From Hyphomicrobiales bacterium (GTDB lineage: Bacteria > Pseudomonadota > Alphaproteobacteria > Rhizobiales > Rhizobiaceae), in the NCBI GenBank assembly GCA_900469475.1, contig UBXG01000009.1, positions 372,001 through 436,000 of the forward strand: 64,000 nucleotides of DNA. The letters are read 5' to 3'. A program made the position numbers and the translations under genes. Shown one piece after another: positions 19,214 through 28,796 of this stretch. The first letter of the stretch is position 1. Each line of letters opens with the position of its first letter. Below the pieces are notes generated by a model. The model had not been told where the DNA came from. It did no database searches and saw nothing but the letters and a program-made list of their open reading frames with translations.

Positions 19214-19889
19214 GGCGGTAACCTACTCCCCTGACGCCATTGAGAAGCTCGCCGACACCGGCGGCATCGAGCTTGCGGCGAAGTTTGCTCATGTGACTGT
19301 CGACAGTGCGGTCAAGCGCATCGCCTTCGGGAAGGCAGGCATCGACGATCTCGCCGCGTTCGAAGGCCCTGTTCGGAAATCCAGCCATATATTCGAGGAT
19401 GCGGAATTCGGTGCGCGTCAGGTTCAACGGCATGCGGTTTTCGCCGTCCTCGACGACGGCCATGTGGGCGATCGGATCGATTGCGAGCCTGCCGACCCGC
19501 AGCACCTTGTTCGCAGCACTTCCCGTCGCCCGTCTCAGAACCGCCCGCGCCCGGGCGACCACCTCGACCGGGTTGAACGGCTTGACCACATAGTCGTCGG
19601 CGCCGGAGCGCAGCCCATGCAGCTTGTCGAGATCGTCGGCAAGTGCCGTGACCATGATGACCGGCGTATCGCCTCTTTGGCGGATGGTGGCAAGCACGGT
19701 GTGACCGTCGAGTTTCGGCAGCTTGACGTCGAGGACGACGAGATCGGGCCGCAGCCGCTGGTGATGGGAAAGCCCGATCTCGCCGTCCGAGGCCGTCAGC
19801 ACACGAAACCCCTCGCGCTCAAAATAGCGTTCAAGAATATCGGAGATTTCCGGCTCATCCTCGACGATCAATATCAATGCATTTTCCAT
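19197..19889 (-). CDS. Response regulator, OmpR/BaeR type
   Basis: A 230-residue OmpR-family regulator. The receiver domain has the acidic pair near residues 11-12, the phospho-acceptor Asp54 in VVLDVKLPKLDG, Thr in MVTALADD and Lys in YVVKPF. The C-terminal winged helix (about 135-228) contains LTRTEFRILEYMAG and TVDSHMSKLRRKL. GGTAAAGGAG precedes the ATG. It is divergent from the RND adaptor and permease across 239 bases and is the expected activator of that pump. Confidence 0.94.
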   Translation of the reverse strand: MENALILIVEDEPEISDILERYFEREGFRVLTASDGEIGLSHHQRLRPDLVVLDVKLPKLDGHTVLATIRQRGDTPVIMVTALADDLDKLHGLRSGADDYVVKPFNPVEVVARARAVLRRATGSAANKVLRVGRLAIDPIAHMAVVEDGENRMPLNLTRTEFRILEYMAGFPNRAFERGEIVDACLPEGDALDRTVDSHMSKLRRKLDAAGVGELLNGVRGVGYRLGDFG

Positions 19890-20128
19890 CCGAGGCTCCT
19901 TTACCGGATAGAAACGTCAGACAGGGCCTGCGCGTCAACATTCCTCTGCCCTCCTCCATAGAACCTCCACAAAACGTCGACCGAAGGCCAACAATCCCAA
20001 TGTTTGCTTAGGCTCGGACGAAAGTGCCATTCGCGCCCGGCGTTGAAGCGGCTCCTTTCGAATGAGTTCATGCCGTCGAGACGCGGAGCGACGATCTCCT
20101 CGCGTCCCGGTCAATTGGGAATACATTT

Positions 20129-21313
20129 ATGCGATCTGCAATCGAACTGCCTTGCGGGAAGGCGATATTGGCGGCAATGGCGATGCTTATGCTGATTTCC
20201 AGCCACGCTTACGCGCAGGAGAGCAGCGAAATGCCCGCTCCCACAGTCGGTGTCCTGGAAATCAAGGCGCATCCGGTGCCTGTCACGAGCGAGCTTCCAG
20301 GGCGCATCGCCGCGACCCGGGTCTCCGAGGTGCGTGCTCGCGTCTCGGGCATTCTCCAGGAGCGCGTCTTCGAGCAGGGCAGCCTCGTCCATAAGGGCGA
20401 CGTTCTCTACCGGATCGATCCGAAGCTGTTTCAGGTGCGGGTGGCGAGCGCCAGGGCGGCCTTGCAGAAGGCGAAGGCCGTCCAGGCCAATGCGGGGCAA
20501 CAGCTGGAACGCCAGCGCTCGTTGCGAGAGCGCAATGTCTCGACCGCCGTCGACTATGATACAGCCGCCGTCAATCTCGCACAGGCCGACGCCGATGTCG
20601 CGGCTCAGCAAGCCGCCCTCGACGAAGCTGAGATCAATCTGGACTACACCGAGGTAAAAGCGCCCATCACCGGCATCATCGGTGGCGCTCTCGTGACCGA
20701 GGGAACGCTTGTGACCGCGGAAGGCGCGTCCAATCTCGCGCTCATCCAGCAGATCGATCCGGTCTATGCCGATTTCACGCAATCCGCGCAGGACCTCCTG
20801 GCGCTGAAGCGGGCCGTCAGCGAAGGCAAGCTGCAGAGCCCGGCACCCGGACAGGCATCCGTCGAGCTCGTGTTCGACGGTGGAAAGAGCTATTCCAAGC
20901 CAGGCAAGCTGCTGTTTTCGAACGCGAATGTGGACCCCAACACGGGACAGGTCACATTGCGTGCGGAATTTCCCAATCCCGATGGCGATCTCCTGCCGGG
21001 CATGTATGTCCGCGTGCGCATCCAGCAGGCGGTCCAGAAGAGCGGCATCACCATTCCGCAAAGGGCGGTGATGAGGGACGCCGAGGGCAATCCGCAAATT
21101 TTCGTGATCTCCGCCGACCAAACAGCACAGGTGCGCAACATCGCCCTCGGCACGTCTCTCGGCGCCGAATGGATCGTGCTTTCCGGGCTGAAGGATGGCG
21201 AAACCATCATAGCGGACGGAGTCCCGAAGGTCACGCCCGGTGGCAAGGTCGTCGCCGAACCGTGGACGCCGCCAAGCGCCGAGCCGAACACCTCAGACCA
21301 GGCCGCAAAGTAA
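20129..21313 (+). CDS. RND efflux periplasmic adaptor (membrane fusion protein)
   Basis: Periplasmic adaptor of a tripartite RND pump, 394 residues. A signal peptide ends near ISSHAYAQ (residue 29). The lipoyl/coiled-coil hairpin begins with ELPGRIAATRVSEVRARVSGIL, followed by the coiled coil (ARAALQKAKAVQANAGQQLERQR) and the beta-barrel region (IDPVYADFTQSAQDLLALK). It matches AcrA/MexA/AdeA, but no lipobox Cys is visible. The permease gene follows after 7 bases. No outer-membrane channel gene is nearby, so the pump must borrow a TolC-type channel. Confidence 0.93.
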   Translation: MRSAIELPCGKAILAAMAMLMLISSHAYAQESSEMPAPTVGVLEIKAHPVPVTSELPGRIAATRVSEVRARVSGILQERVFEQGSLVHKGDVLYRIDPKLFQVRVASARAALQKAKAVQANAGQQLERQRSLRERNVSTAVDYDTAAVNLAQADADVAAQQAALDEAEINLDYTEVKAPITGIIGGALVTEGTLVTAEGASNLALIQQIDPVYADFTQSAQDLLALKRAVSEGKLQSPAPGQASVELVFDGGKSYSKPGKLLFSNANVDPNTGQVTLRAEFPNPDGDLLPGMYVRVRIQQAVQKSGITIPQRAVMRDAEGNPQIFVISADQTAQVRNIALGTSLGAEWIVLSGLKDGETIIADGVPKVTPGGKVVAEPWTPPSAEPNTSDQAAK

Positions 21314-21320
21314 TCAAATC

Positions 21321-24300
21321 ATGGCACAGTTCTTTATCAGGCGACCCGTCCTCGCATGGGTCTTTGCTTTCTTCATCATGATTGCGGGGATCATTACCAT
21401 CCCGATATTGCCGGTCGCGCAATATCCCGCCGTCGCTCCTCCGCAGCTTTCCATTTCCGCCTCCTACCCCGGCGCCTCGCCGCTGGAAATCTATCAGGGC
21501 GTGACCCGGCTGATCGAGCAGGAGCTGAACGGCGTCCACGGCATCGCCTATTTCGAGTCGACCTCCGACAATTCCGGCTCGGTGAGCATCAACGCCACCT
21601 TCGTCTCCGGAACCGATATCGGCAAGGCGACCGTCGACGTGCAAAATGCGGTGCGGCGCATCGAGGCGCGACTGCCGCAGGCGGTTCGCACGCAAGGCAT
21701 TCAGGTCGAAGAAGCCAGTGCCGGCTTCCTGCTGATCGCGGCTCTGACCTCGACCGACGGCAAGATGGATGAGATCGCGCTCGGCGACTACATCAACCGC
21801 AATATCCTCGGAGAGCTGCGCCGCCTTCCCGGTGTTGGCCGTGCGCAGGTCTTCGCCTCGCAGCGGGCGCTGCGCGTCTGGATCGACCCGGACAAGATGG
21901 TCGGCCTCCATCTGACTGCGGCCGACATCAGCGCGGCAATCACCGCCCAGAACGCGCAGGTCGCAGCCGGTCAGATCGGCGCCACGCCCAATCCGGTCAG
22001 CCAGGATCTGACCGCCACCGTGATCGTCGAGGGCCAGCTCAACAGCGCGAAGCAATTCGGTGACATCATCCTTCGCGCCAATCCCGACGGTTCGACCGTG
22101 CGCCTGCGCGACGTCGCCCGTGTCGAGGATGGCGCGGAAACCTATTCGACTGCAAGCCGGCTCAACGGCAATCCGAGCGCCGGCCTTGCCATCCAGCTTT
22201 CCTCGACAGGCAACGCCGTTGCCGTCTCGGGGGCCGTTAAGGCGAAGATGGACGAGCTGTCGAAGTTCTTCCCGAAAGGTGTCGAGTACTCGATCCCCTA
22301 TGACACCAGCCCCTTCGTCAATGCCTCGATCGAGAAGGTCGTGCACACGCTCATCGAGGCGATCGTGCTCGTCTTCATCGTAATGTTCGTCTTCCTGCAA
22401 AACTTCCGCTACACGGTCATCCCGACGCTCGTCGTGCCCGTTGCCCTGCTCGGAACCTGCGCCATCATGTATGCGACAGGCTTCTCCATCAACGTGCTGA
22501 CCATGTTTGCCATGGTGCTTGCGATCGGCATCCTCGTCGATGACGCCATTGTCGTGGTCGAGAATGTCGAGCGTATCATGGCCGAAGAGGGTTTGCCGCC
22601 GAAAGCCGCGACGCAGAAGGCAATGAAGCAGATCACCGGCGCCATCCTCGGCATCACGCTGGTGCTGTCCTGCGTTTTCATTCCGATGGCATTCTTCCCG
22701 GGAGCTTCCGGCATCATCTACCGCCAATTTTCGCTGACCATGGTCGTCTCGATCATTTTCTCGGCCTTCCTGGCGCTGTCGCTGACGCCGGCGCTCTGCG
22801 CCACCTTCCTGAAGCCGATCGACGGAAATCATTATGAGAAGAAGGGGCTCGGCGGGTGGTTCAATCGCAAGTTCGACGGAATGACGGCGGGCTACACCAA
22901 GACGGCTGCCGGCCTTGCGCGCCGGTCGGGACGCGTGATGGCCGTCTATCTCGTACTTGCCGTCGGCCTCGGCTACCTCTTCGTCAACCTGCCTGGTTCC
23001 TTCGTGCCGGAGGAAGACCAGGGCATTCTGATCGTCGACGTCCAGGGACCGCCGGAGGCGAGCGCCAACCGCACGATCGCGTCGCTGAAGCAGATCGAGG
23101 CGATTTTCAAGGCCGAACCGGCCGTCGAAAACGTCTTTGCCGTCCAGGGTTTCAGCTTCTCCGGAAACGGGCCGAACTCGGCCATCGCCTTCGTTACGCT
23201 CAAGGACTGGGCCGTACGGCCGGCGGGCAGCTCGGTGCCGGAAATCGCAGAGCGCGTCAACGCACAGCTCGCCGGATTGAAGGACGCCACCTCCTATGCC
23301 CTTTCGCCGCCGCCAATCGAAGGTTTCGGAACGACGAGCGGCTTCTCCTTCCGGCTCCAGGATCGCGCCGGGCGCGGACAGAAGGCGCTCAAGCAAGCTG
23401 CGGAAGAATTGATGGCAAAGGCGGCCAAGAGCAGCGTGGTGACGAACGTCCGCATCGAGGGCATGCAGGAAGCCGCACAGATCATGCTTGCAATCGACCG
23501 CGAGAAGGCGAACACCTTCGGCGTCGGCTTCACCGACATCAACGATGCGATCACCGCGAACCTCGGCTCCTCCTATATCAACGACTATCCGAATGCCGGC
23601 CGCATGCAGCAGGTCATCGTGCAGGCGGATGGCCGCAGCCGCATGCAGGTGGAAGACATGATGAAGCTGAACGTCCGCAACGCCAGCGGCGGAATGGTGC
23701 CGCTCTCGTCGTTCGCGACCGCCGACTGGCGCAAGGGCGATCCGCAGATCGTCGGCTACAATGGTTATCCGACGATCCGTATCACCGGCGAGGCAGCAAC
23801 AGGCAAGTCTTCGGGTGCTGCGATTGCCGAGATGGAACGCCTCGCATCCGAACTTCCCGACGGTTTCGGCTACGAGTGGTCCGGTCAGTCGCGCGAGGAA
23901 ATCGCCTCCGGCAGCCAAGCGCCGATCCTATTTGCCTTCAGCATCCTCTTCGTCTTCCTGCTGTTGGCAGGCCTCTATGAGAGCTGGTCGATCCCACTGT
24001 CGGTCATGCTTGTCGTACCACTCGGCATCATCGGCTGCGTATTGGCGGCAATCCTCCGCGACATGCCGAACGACCTTTATTTCAAGGTCGGGCTCATTGC
24101 GATCATCGGCCTGTCGGCGAAAAACGCCATCCTGATCGTCGAGTTCGCCAGGGATTATTACGCACAGGGCAAGTCCCTGCTGGATTCAGCGGCCGAGGCT
24201 GCTCGCGTCCGCTTCCGCCCGATCGTGATGACGTCGCTTGCCTTCACGCTTGGCGTCGTGCCGCTGGCGATCGCAACAGGCCCCAGTGCCGCCAGCCAGA

Positions 24301-24479
24301 ATGCGATCGGTACGGGCGTCCTTGGCGGCATGATCTCCGCAACGGTCCTTGCCGTCTTCTTTGTCCCGGTCTTTTTCGTCTTTGTGCTGTCCCTCCTCCG
24401 GACCAAGAGACCGGCCGAAGAGAAGGGTGCGGGCGCCGACGTCCCGCCCGCACCCGCCGCCGATCCCCGATCCCGATGA
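21321..24479 (+). CDS. RND multidrug efflux permease (AcrB/MexB/AdeB type)
   Basis: Inner-membrane proton-driven exporter of 1052 residues, the normal length for hydrophobe/amphiphile RND pumps. The N-terminus MAQFFIRRPVLAWVFAF, the paired transmembrane Asp in ILVDDAIVVVENVERI, the Lys relay residue in LSAKNAILIVEFARD and the porter-domain segment GSVSINATF are all present. The ATG at 21321 follows the adaptor stop by 7 bases; the frame is open further upstream inside the adaptor gene, but the conserved start fixes the choice. Likely regulated by the divergent two-component system. Confidence 0.96.
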   Translation: MAQFFIRRPVLAWVFAFFIMIAGIITIPILPVAQYPAVAPPQLSISASYPGASPLEIYQGVTRLIEQELNGVHGIAYFESTSDNSGSVSINATFVSGTDIGKATVDVQNAVRRIEARLPQAVRTQGIQVEEASAGFLLIAALTSTDGKMDEIALGDYINRNILGELRRLPGVGRAQVFASQRALRVWIDPDKMVGLHLTAADISAAITAQNAQVAAGQIGATPNPVSQDLTATVIVEGQLNSAKQFGDIILRANPDGSTVRLRDVARVEDGAETYSTASRLNGNPSAGLAIQLSSTGNAVAVSGAVKAKMDELSKFFPKGVEYSIPYDTSPFVNASIEKVVHTLIEAIVLVFIVMFVFLQNFRYTVIPTLVVPVALLGTCAIMYATGFSINVLTMFAMVLAIGILVDDAIVVVENVERIMAEEGLPPKAATQKAMKQITGAILGITLVLSCVFIPMAFFPGASGIIYRQFSLTMVVSIIFSAFLALSLTPALCATFLKPIDGNHYEKKGLGGWFNRKFDGMTAGYTKTAAGLARRSGRVMAVYLVLAVGLGYLFVNLPGSFVPEEDQGILIVDVQGPPEASANRTIASLKQIEAIFKAEPAVENVFAVQGFSFSGNGPNSAIAFVTLKDWAVRPAGSSVPEIAERVNAQLAGLKDATSYALSPPPIEGFGTTSGFSFRLQDRAGRGQKALKQAAEELMAKAAKSSVVTNVRIEGMQEAAQIMLAIDREKANTFGVGFTDINDAITANLGSSYINDYPNAGRMQQVIVQADGRSRMQVEDMMKLNVRNASGGMVPLSSFATADWRKGDPQIVGYNGYPTIRITGEAATGKSSGAAIAEMERLASELPDGFGYEWSGQSREEIASGSQAPILFAFSILFVFLLLAGLYESWSIPLSVMLVVPLGIIGCVLAAILRDMPNDLYFKVGLIAIIGLSAKNAILIVEFARDYYAQGKSLLDSAAEAARVRFRPIVMTSLAFTLGVVPLAIATGPSAASQNAIGTGVLGGMISATVLAVFFVPVFFVFVLSLLRTKRPAEEKGAGADVPPAPAADPRSR

Positions 24480-24918
24480 GAAGGAAAATGACCTTCCAAG
24501 ACCGCCTTATGCCGACCGCATCATGCCGGTGATTTCGAGAACCTTCAGCTGATTGCCGCTTTTTCCGTCACCTATTCATGACGAAATGAATTGTTAGGCA
24601 TCGGCTGCGGCAATCTCGGAGAACCGGCAAAGGCCGCTTTCTTCCGGGATTGGTTGACCGCAGACTTATTCCAAATAAAACACAAAAGCTTAGCGGGCGA
24701 AATGCTGAGTACGGCTAACCAGGATTCCTTATGGCATCGGTATTGCATGCACGGTTGTGCAGATCATGCCGTCAGGATTGTGCCCATGCCAAACGCATGT
24801 CATTACCGTTAGTCTGAAGGACGATTTCGTGACTCCAATGGCCGAGTATCGGTCGAAAGCCGCCCCGTCGCTCCACGCCAAACCGCATCGCTACCGGAAG
24901 CATCGCTGAAATCTACCC
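24480..24918. other. 439-base intergenic stretch, nothing recognised
   Basis: Between the RND permease and the gamma-glutamyltransferase. It is noticeably less GC-rich than the genes around it. No conserved ORF, terminator or RNA gene was seen; a promoter for the gamma-glutamyltransferase operon is expected here. Confidence 0.4.
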
Positions 24919-26493
24919 ATGAGCCCTTCTGCTAAAGAGACCCCGCAAACGAATTCGCCGTCTTCCAGCGCAATGATCGCGACACCGCATTGGCTGGCCA
25001 GCCAAGCTGGCGCGAAAGTGTTGAAGCGCGGCGGCAATGCGATCGAAGCGCTTGTTGCCGCCGGCGCTGCCTTGTCGGTTACCTATCCTCATTTCTGCGG
25101 TCTCGGCGGCGATGCCGTCTGGCTGGTGTCAGACGAGAAAGGCAATGCGCGGACTTTCCTCGGCATCGGACAGGCCGCGGCAGCCATGCCGCGGGGAGAG
25201 ATACCTCTGCGGGGGCCGGCCTCTACGCTCACGACAGCATGTCTCGTCGACAGCTGGGAGAAGGCGCTGGCCTACTCCGCTGCCGAATGGGCAGGCACCG
25301 AACAATTGCCGGCCCTTCTCGACGACGCCATTGCGCTCGCCGACGGCGGATTTCAGGTCAGTCAGTCGCAGGCTTTCTGGTACGAATTCCGGCGCGATGA
25401 ACTGAACGACTGGCCGGGCTTCGCCGGGCTCTTCCGATCTGGCGGCCTCCAGCACCAGCCCGCTTTGGCCCGGACGCTCGAGGCCATAGCTCGTCACGGC
25501 ACCCGCGAATTCTACGAGGGTGCGCTGGCCCGGCGAATTGCGAGCGGGCTTGCCGAGGTCGGTTCTCCGCTCTCCGCCGCCGATCTCGCCGCCACGCGGA
25601 CCGATATTGTCGCTCCCCTCCGGCAGGCATATCGCGACACGATACTTCTTGCTCCGCCACCGCCGACCCAAGGCATAACCACCCTCGGCATCATGGGTGT
25701 GCTCGGCCACCTACCGATGGCAGATTTCCGGCCCGACAGCCCAGCCTACTATCATGCATTGGTCGAGGCCGTGAAACAGGCGTTCCTCGATCGGCACGCC
25801 ATCGCCGATCCTCGCTGCGCCGCAGATGTCTCGAAACACCTTCTCGATCCGGATCGCCTTGTGGCCAAGGCTGCTGCGATCGATCCGGCATGGGCCTTGC
25901 CATGGCCGCAAGACTATCGACACGGCGATACGGCGCTGCTTGCCGCCGTGGATGCCAATGGGAGATGCGCATCACTATTGCAAAGCCTGTATTTCGACTG
26001 GGGCAGCGGCGTGGTAATCGGCGACACCGGCCTCCTCTGGCAAAACAGGGGAGCCGCCTTCAGCACCGATCCGGCAAGCCCCAATCATATCCAGCCTGGA
26101 AAGCGTCCTTTCTATACGCTCAATCCAGGTCTTGCGCTGAAGAACGGGCGACCGCATCTGGTCTATGGGACGCAAGGGGCGGACGGCCAGCCACAGACGC
26201 TGTCGCTGCTGCTCAGCCTGCTGATCGATCACGGCCTTGATCCCGCTGCCGCCCTTGCACGCCCGCGCTTTTTGCTCGGCCGCACATTCTCGGACAGCCG
26301 CGACAGCCTGAAGATCGAGGAAAATATTGGCGCCGAATTGGTGTCGGCCCTTGCCGCCATGGGGCATGAGATCTCGACAATCGATGCTTTCAGTCCGCTT
26401 GGCGGCCAAGCCGGTGTCATCCGCATCGGAAACGACGGATCGATCGACGGCGCGCATGATCCGCGCAGCGATGGAGGCGCGATCCTACTTTGA
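24919..26493 (+). CDS. Gamma-glutamyltransferase family protein
   Basis: N-terminal nucleophile hydrolase family acting on gamma-glutamyl amides such as glutathione, 524 residues. The segment GLGGDAVWLV is followed by the probable autocleavage point before Thr338 in YRHGDTALLAAVD, which would become the catalytic N-terminal Thr of the small subunit. The oxyanion region TQGADGQPQTLSLLLSLL matches the conserved GSPGG..Q...L pattern loosely. No signal peptide is visible, so it may act in the cytoplasm, as YwrD-like members do. The stop overlaps the next start (TTGA), so both products probably work on one substrate. Confidence 0.85.
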   Translation: MSPSAKETPQTNSPSSSAMIATPHWLASQAGAKVLKRGGNAIEALVAAGAALSVTYPHFCGLGGDAVWLVSDEKGNARTFLGIGQAAAAMPRGEIPLRGPASTLTTACLVDSWEKALAYSAAEWAGTEQLPALLDDAIALADGGFQVSQSQAFWYEFRRDELNDWPGFAGLFRSGGLQHQPALARTLEAIARHGTREFYEGALARRIASGLAEVGSPLSAADLAATRTDIVAPLRQAYRDTILLAPPPPTQGITTLGIMGVLGHLPMADFRPDSPAYYHALVEAVKQAFLDRHAIADPRCAADVSKHLLDPDRLVAKAAAIDPAWALPWPQDYRHGDTALLAAVDANGRCASLLQSLYFDWGSGVVIGDTGLLWQNRGAAFSTDPASPNHIQPGKRPFYTLNPGLALKNGRPHLVYGTQGADGQPQTLSLLLSLLIDHGLDPAAALARPRFLLGRTFSDSRDSLKIEENIGAELVSALAAMGHEISTIDAFSPLGGQAGVIRIGNDGSIDGAHDPRSDGGAILL

Positions 26494-27734
26494 GCGCCAG
26501 CGATCAACAATTCGATCTCATCATCCGTAACGTTCGCATCGCGGAGGACGGCGATTTCGTCGACATCGCAGTTCGGGGCGACCGGATCGCAGCTATAGAA
26601 CCCCGCATTCGATGCGACGCGGTATCGGACGTCGACGGCGAGGGAAGCTTCGCCTTCGGCGGATTTGTCGATACCCATATCCATCTCGACAAGGCCTGCA
26701 TTCTCGACCGCTGCGCAATTTGCGAGGGTACGCTAAGCGAGGCCGTGCAGGAAGTCGCCAAAGCCAAGGTAAGCTTTAAAGAAGCCGATGTTTATTCGCG
26801 CGCTGCACGTGTTGTCGAGAAGGCGATTTCCCACGGCACGACGAGGATGCGAACCTTCGTCGAGATCGATCCGCGCGCAGGCTTCCGCTCCTTTGAAGCG
26901 ATCAAGCGTATCCGTGGGGATTATGCTTTCGCGATCGACATCGAAATCTGCGCCTTTGCTCAAGACGGGCTCACGAATGAGCCGCAAACATACGACATGC
27001 TCGACGCAGCACTTGCCGATGGTGCAGATCTGGTGGGAGGCTGTCCTTATACGGATCCCTCTCCCGGCCGGCATGTGGACATGATTTTCGCATTGGCATC
27101 AAAGCACAATGTTGCGGTCGACTTTCATCTCGATTTCAGTCTCGATCCGGATCGAACCGATCTGCCCAAGGTGATCGACGCGACGCTCCGTCATGGCTGG
27201 CAGGGTCGCGTATCGATTGGCCACGTCACCAATCTGTCGGCTATGCCACAGGCACAGCTGCTTGCCATCGCAGATGACCTGGCAAAAGCCGGGATCGCTC
27301 TATCCGTGCTACCGGCAACCGATCTGTTCCTCATGGGCCGGGGCCAAGACCGCCTGGTTCCACGTGGTGTAGCGCCGGCCCATCTGCTCGCCGGAAGAGG
27401 GGTCGCCACGTCGATTGCGACCAACAATATTCTTAATCCCTTCACGCCCTATGGCGACGCTTCGCTAATCCGCATGGCTAATCTTTACGCCAACGTCGCC
27501 CAGCTTTCGCGTGACGACGAGATGGTCCTGGTTTTCAACATGGTGAGCGGAATGGCAGCGGGCCGATTCGACGGCAGCACACGTCTGCAGGCCGGCGGCG
27601 AAGCGACGATCGTGCTCCTCGACAGCGCCGGCCCCAGTACGGCCGTGCGCGAGATTGCCCGTGTGATTGCCGGCTGGAAAAGGGGGCGCAAGAGCTTCGA
27701 CAATGGTCGCCCTATGCTTGACAAACCGATCTAG
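26490..27734 (+). CDS. Amidohydrolase, cytosine-deaminase-like, with altered active site
   Basis: A 414-residue amidohydrolase starting with TTG inside the previous stop codon; GGAGG lies upstream. The HxH motif (His63 and His65 in DTHIHLDKA), His213 in DFHLDFSLD and His245 in IGHVTNLS align with metal or catalytic residues of E. coli CodA. The CodA catalytic Glu position (HCDE) holds Phe216, and the metal Asp region (GHDDVFDPW in CodA) reads ATNNILNPFTPYG. Cytosine deamination is therefore doubtful, and hydrolysis of another amide or cyclic ureide is likelier. Coupling to a gamma-glutamyltransferase supports a joint pathway for an N-acyl or glutamyl compound, an inference. Confidence 0.8.
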   Translation: MSASDQQFDLIIRNVRIAEDGDFVDIAVRGDRIAAIEPRIRCDAVSDVDGEGSFAFGGFVDTHIHLDKACILDRCAICEGTLSEAVQEVAKAKVSFKEADVYSRAARVVEKAISHGTTRMRTFVEIDPRAGFRSFEAIKRIRGDYAFAIDIEICAFAQDGLTNEPQTYDMLDAALADGADLVGGCPYTDPSPGRHVDMIFALASKHNVAVDFHLDFSLDPDRTDLPKVIDATLRHGWQGRVSIGHVTNLSAMPQAQLLAIADDLAKAGIALSVLPATDLFLMGRGQDRLVPRGVAPAHLLAGRGVATSIATNNILNPFTPYGDASLIRMANLYANVAQLSRDDEMVLVFNMVSGMAAGRFDGSTRLQAGGEATIVLLDSAGPSTAVREIARVIAGWKRGRKSFDNGRPMLDKPI

Positions 27735-27747
27735 AACGACCGCGCCA

Positions 27748-27780
27748 TTCCATCGGGGACCGAAGTGGTCCACGATGGAA
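27748..27780. terminator. Hairpin between convergent operons
   Basis: TTCCATCG pairs with CGATGGAA, then after one mismatch GGACC pairs with GGTCC around a five-base loop. It lies in the 93-base gap between the amidohydrolase (+) and the proline iminopeptidase (-). No U-run follows on either strand, so it may be a processing or bidirectional termination hairpin. Confidence 0.5.
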
Positions 27781-27827
27781 GAAGCGAGGCGGGCAGCGCA
27801 ATTGGATACCCCGTTAAGGCCGAAAGA

Positions 27828-28742
27828 TCAGTCATACCGCTCCAGGAACCCCGAGACCGTCTTCAGGCAAAGATCCTTCTCTTCGACATGCGGCATATGG
27901 CTGGAGTTTTCGAAGAGCACCCACTCGCAACCCTTGACGCGATCGACATAGGGCTTGACCACCAGAGGCGTCGCCTCGTCATATTTGCCTGAGATCAGCA
28001 AGGTCGGCGCCTCGATGAGCGGAAGTCTGTCTTCGATCGTCCAGTCCTTCATCGTGCCGATGACGTGAAACTCGGTCGGGCCATTCATGTTGCGGTAGAC
28101 GGTATTGTCCTCGTCCATGGTGGCGAAGGTGCGGGCAACCTCCTCCGGCCAGGGCACGACGCGGCAGACATGGCGATCATAAAAGACGCGGGAGGCAGTG
28201 ATATATTCCGGATCGGTGATCGTGCCGGCGCGTTCGTGCTTCAATAATGTGTCCTGCACCTCTTGCGGCAGCTCCTCGCGAAGGCGATTCGCTTCTGCGA
28301 CCCAGGTATGCATGTTGGCCGGCGAATTGGCGATCACCAATGCCTTCAGCCCCTTCGGTCGACGCACCGCATGTTCGGCACCCAGCATGCCGCCCCAGGA
28401 CTGTCCGAGAAAGGCATAGCGATTCTGAATGCCGAGGTGCCTCAGCAGCGTGTCCAGCTCATCGAGGAAAAGCGCCGGTGTCCAGAAATCAGGACCCTTC
28501 TCAGGCAGGCGAGTGGACTTGCCGTTGCCGAGCTGATCGTAGTGGATGACGGCGCGGCCATCGATTTCGACAATACCCTTGAAGCTGTCGACATAATCAT
28601 GAGTGCAGCCAGGCCCGCCATGGGCGACGACGAGCGGCAGCCTGCCGGAATCGAGCGAACCGGTGATGCGGTACCATGTCCGGTATTCGCGAAAGGGCAG
28701 AAAGGCTTCCTGCGTCGGGATTGCGGCCACGTGTCTCTCCAT
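27828..28742 (-). CDS. pip: Proline iminopeptidase-family alpha/beta hydrolase (PIP 1)
   Basis: A 304-residue alpha/beta hydrolase of the proline iminopeptidase family, which removes N-terminal proline or cleaves related amides. It has HGGPG at 41-45 (oxyanion region), nucleophile Ser115 in GQSWGG, Asp255 in SGKYDEATP and His282 in NSSHMPH. It lies 54 bases downstream of the LuxR gene on the same strand and is probably co-transcribed with it, the classic luxR-pip pairing of plant-associated bacteria. The GGAG motif touches the ATG at 28742, so a GTG 12 bases downstream (28730) is a possible true start. Confidence 0.93.
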   Translation of the reverse strand: MERHVAAIPTQEAFLPFREYRTWYRITGSLDSGRLPLVVAHGGPGCTHDYVDSFKGIVEIDGRAVIHYDQLGNGKSTRLPEKGPDFWTPALFLDELDTLLRHLGIQNRYAFLGQSWGGMLGAEHAVRRPKGLKALVIANSPANMHTWVAEANRLREELPQEVQDTLLKHERAGTITDPEYITASRVFYDRHVCRVVPWPEEVARTFATMDEDNTVYRNMNGPTEFHVIGTMKDWTIEDRLPLIEAPTLLISGKYDEATPLVVKPYVDRVKGCEWVLFENSSHMPHVEEKDLCLKTVSGFLERYD

Positions 28743-28796
28743 CTCCAGGCTACGATGGAGCAGACCATAACGCGACCGAAACGGCTGCGGCAGCTA

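Noticed and set aside
21231..23918. An 895-codon open frame antisense to the RND permease.
   Set aside because: It mirrors the codon pattern of the sense gene, is rich in Arg/Asp/His/Gly without domains, and the sense strand has every RND motif.
26490..27734. Naming this gene codA (cytosine deaminase).
   Set aside because: The catalytic Glu and metal Asp positions differ from CodA, so only a family-level name is justified.
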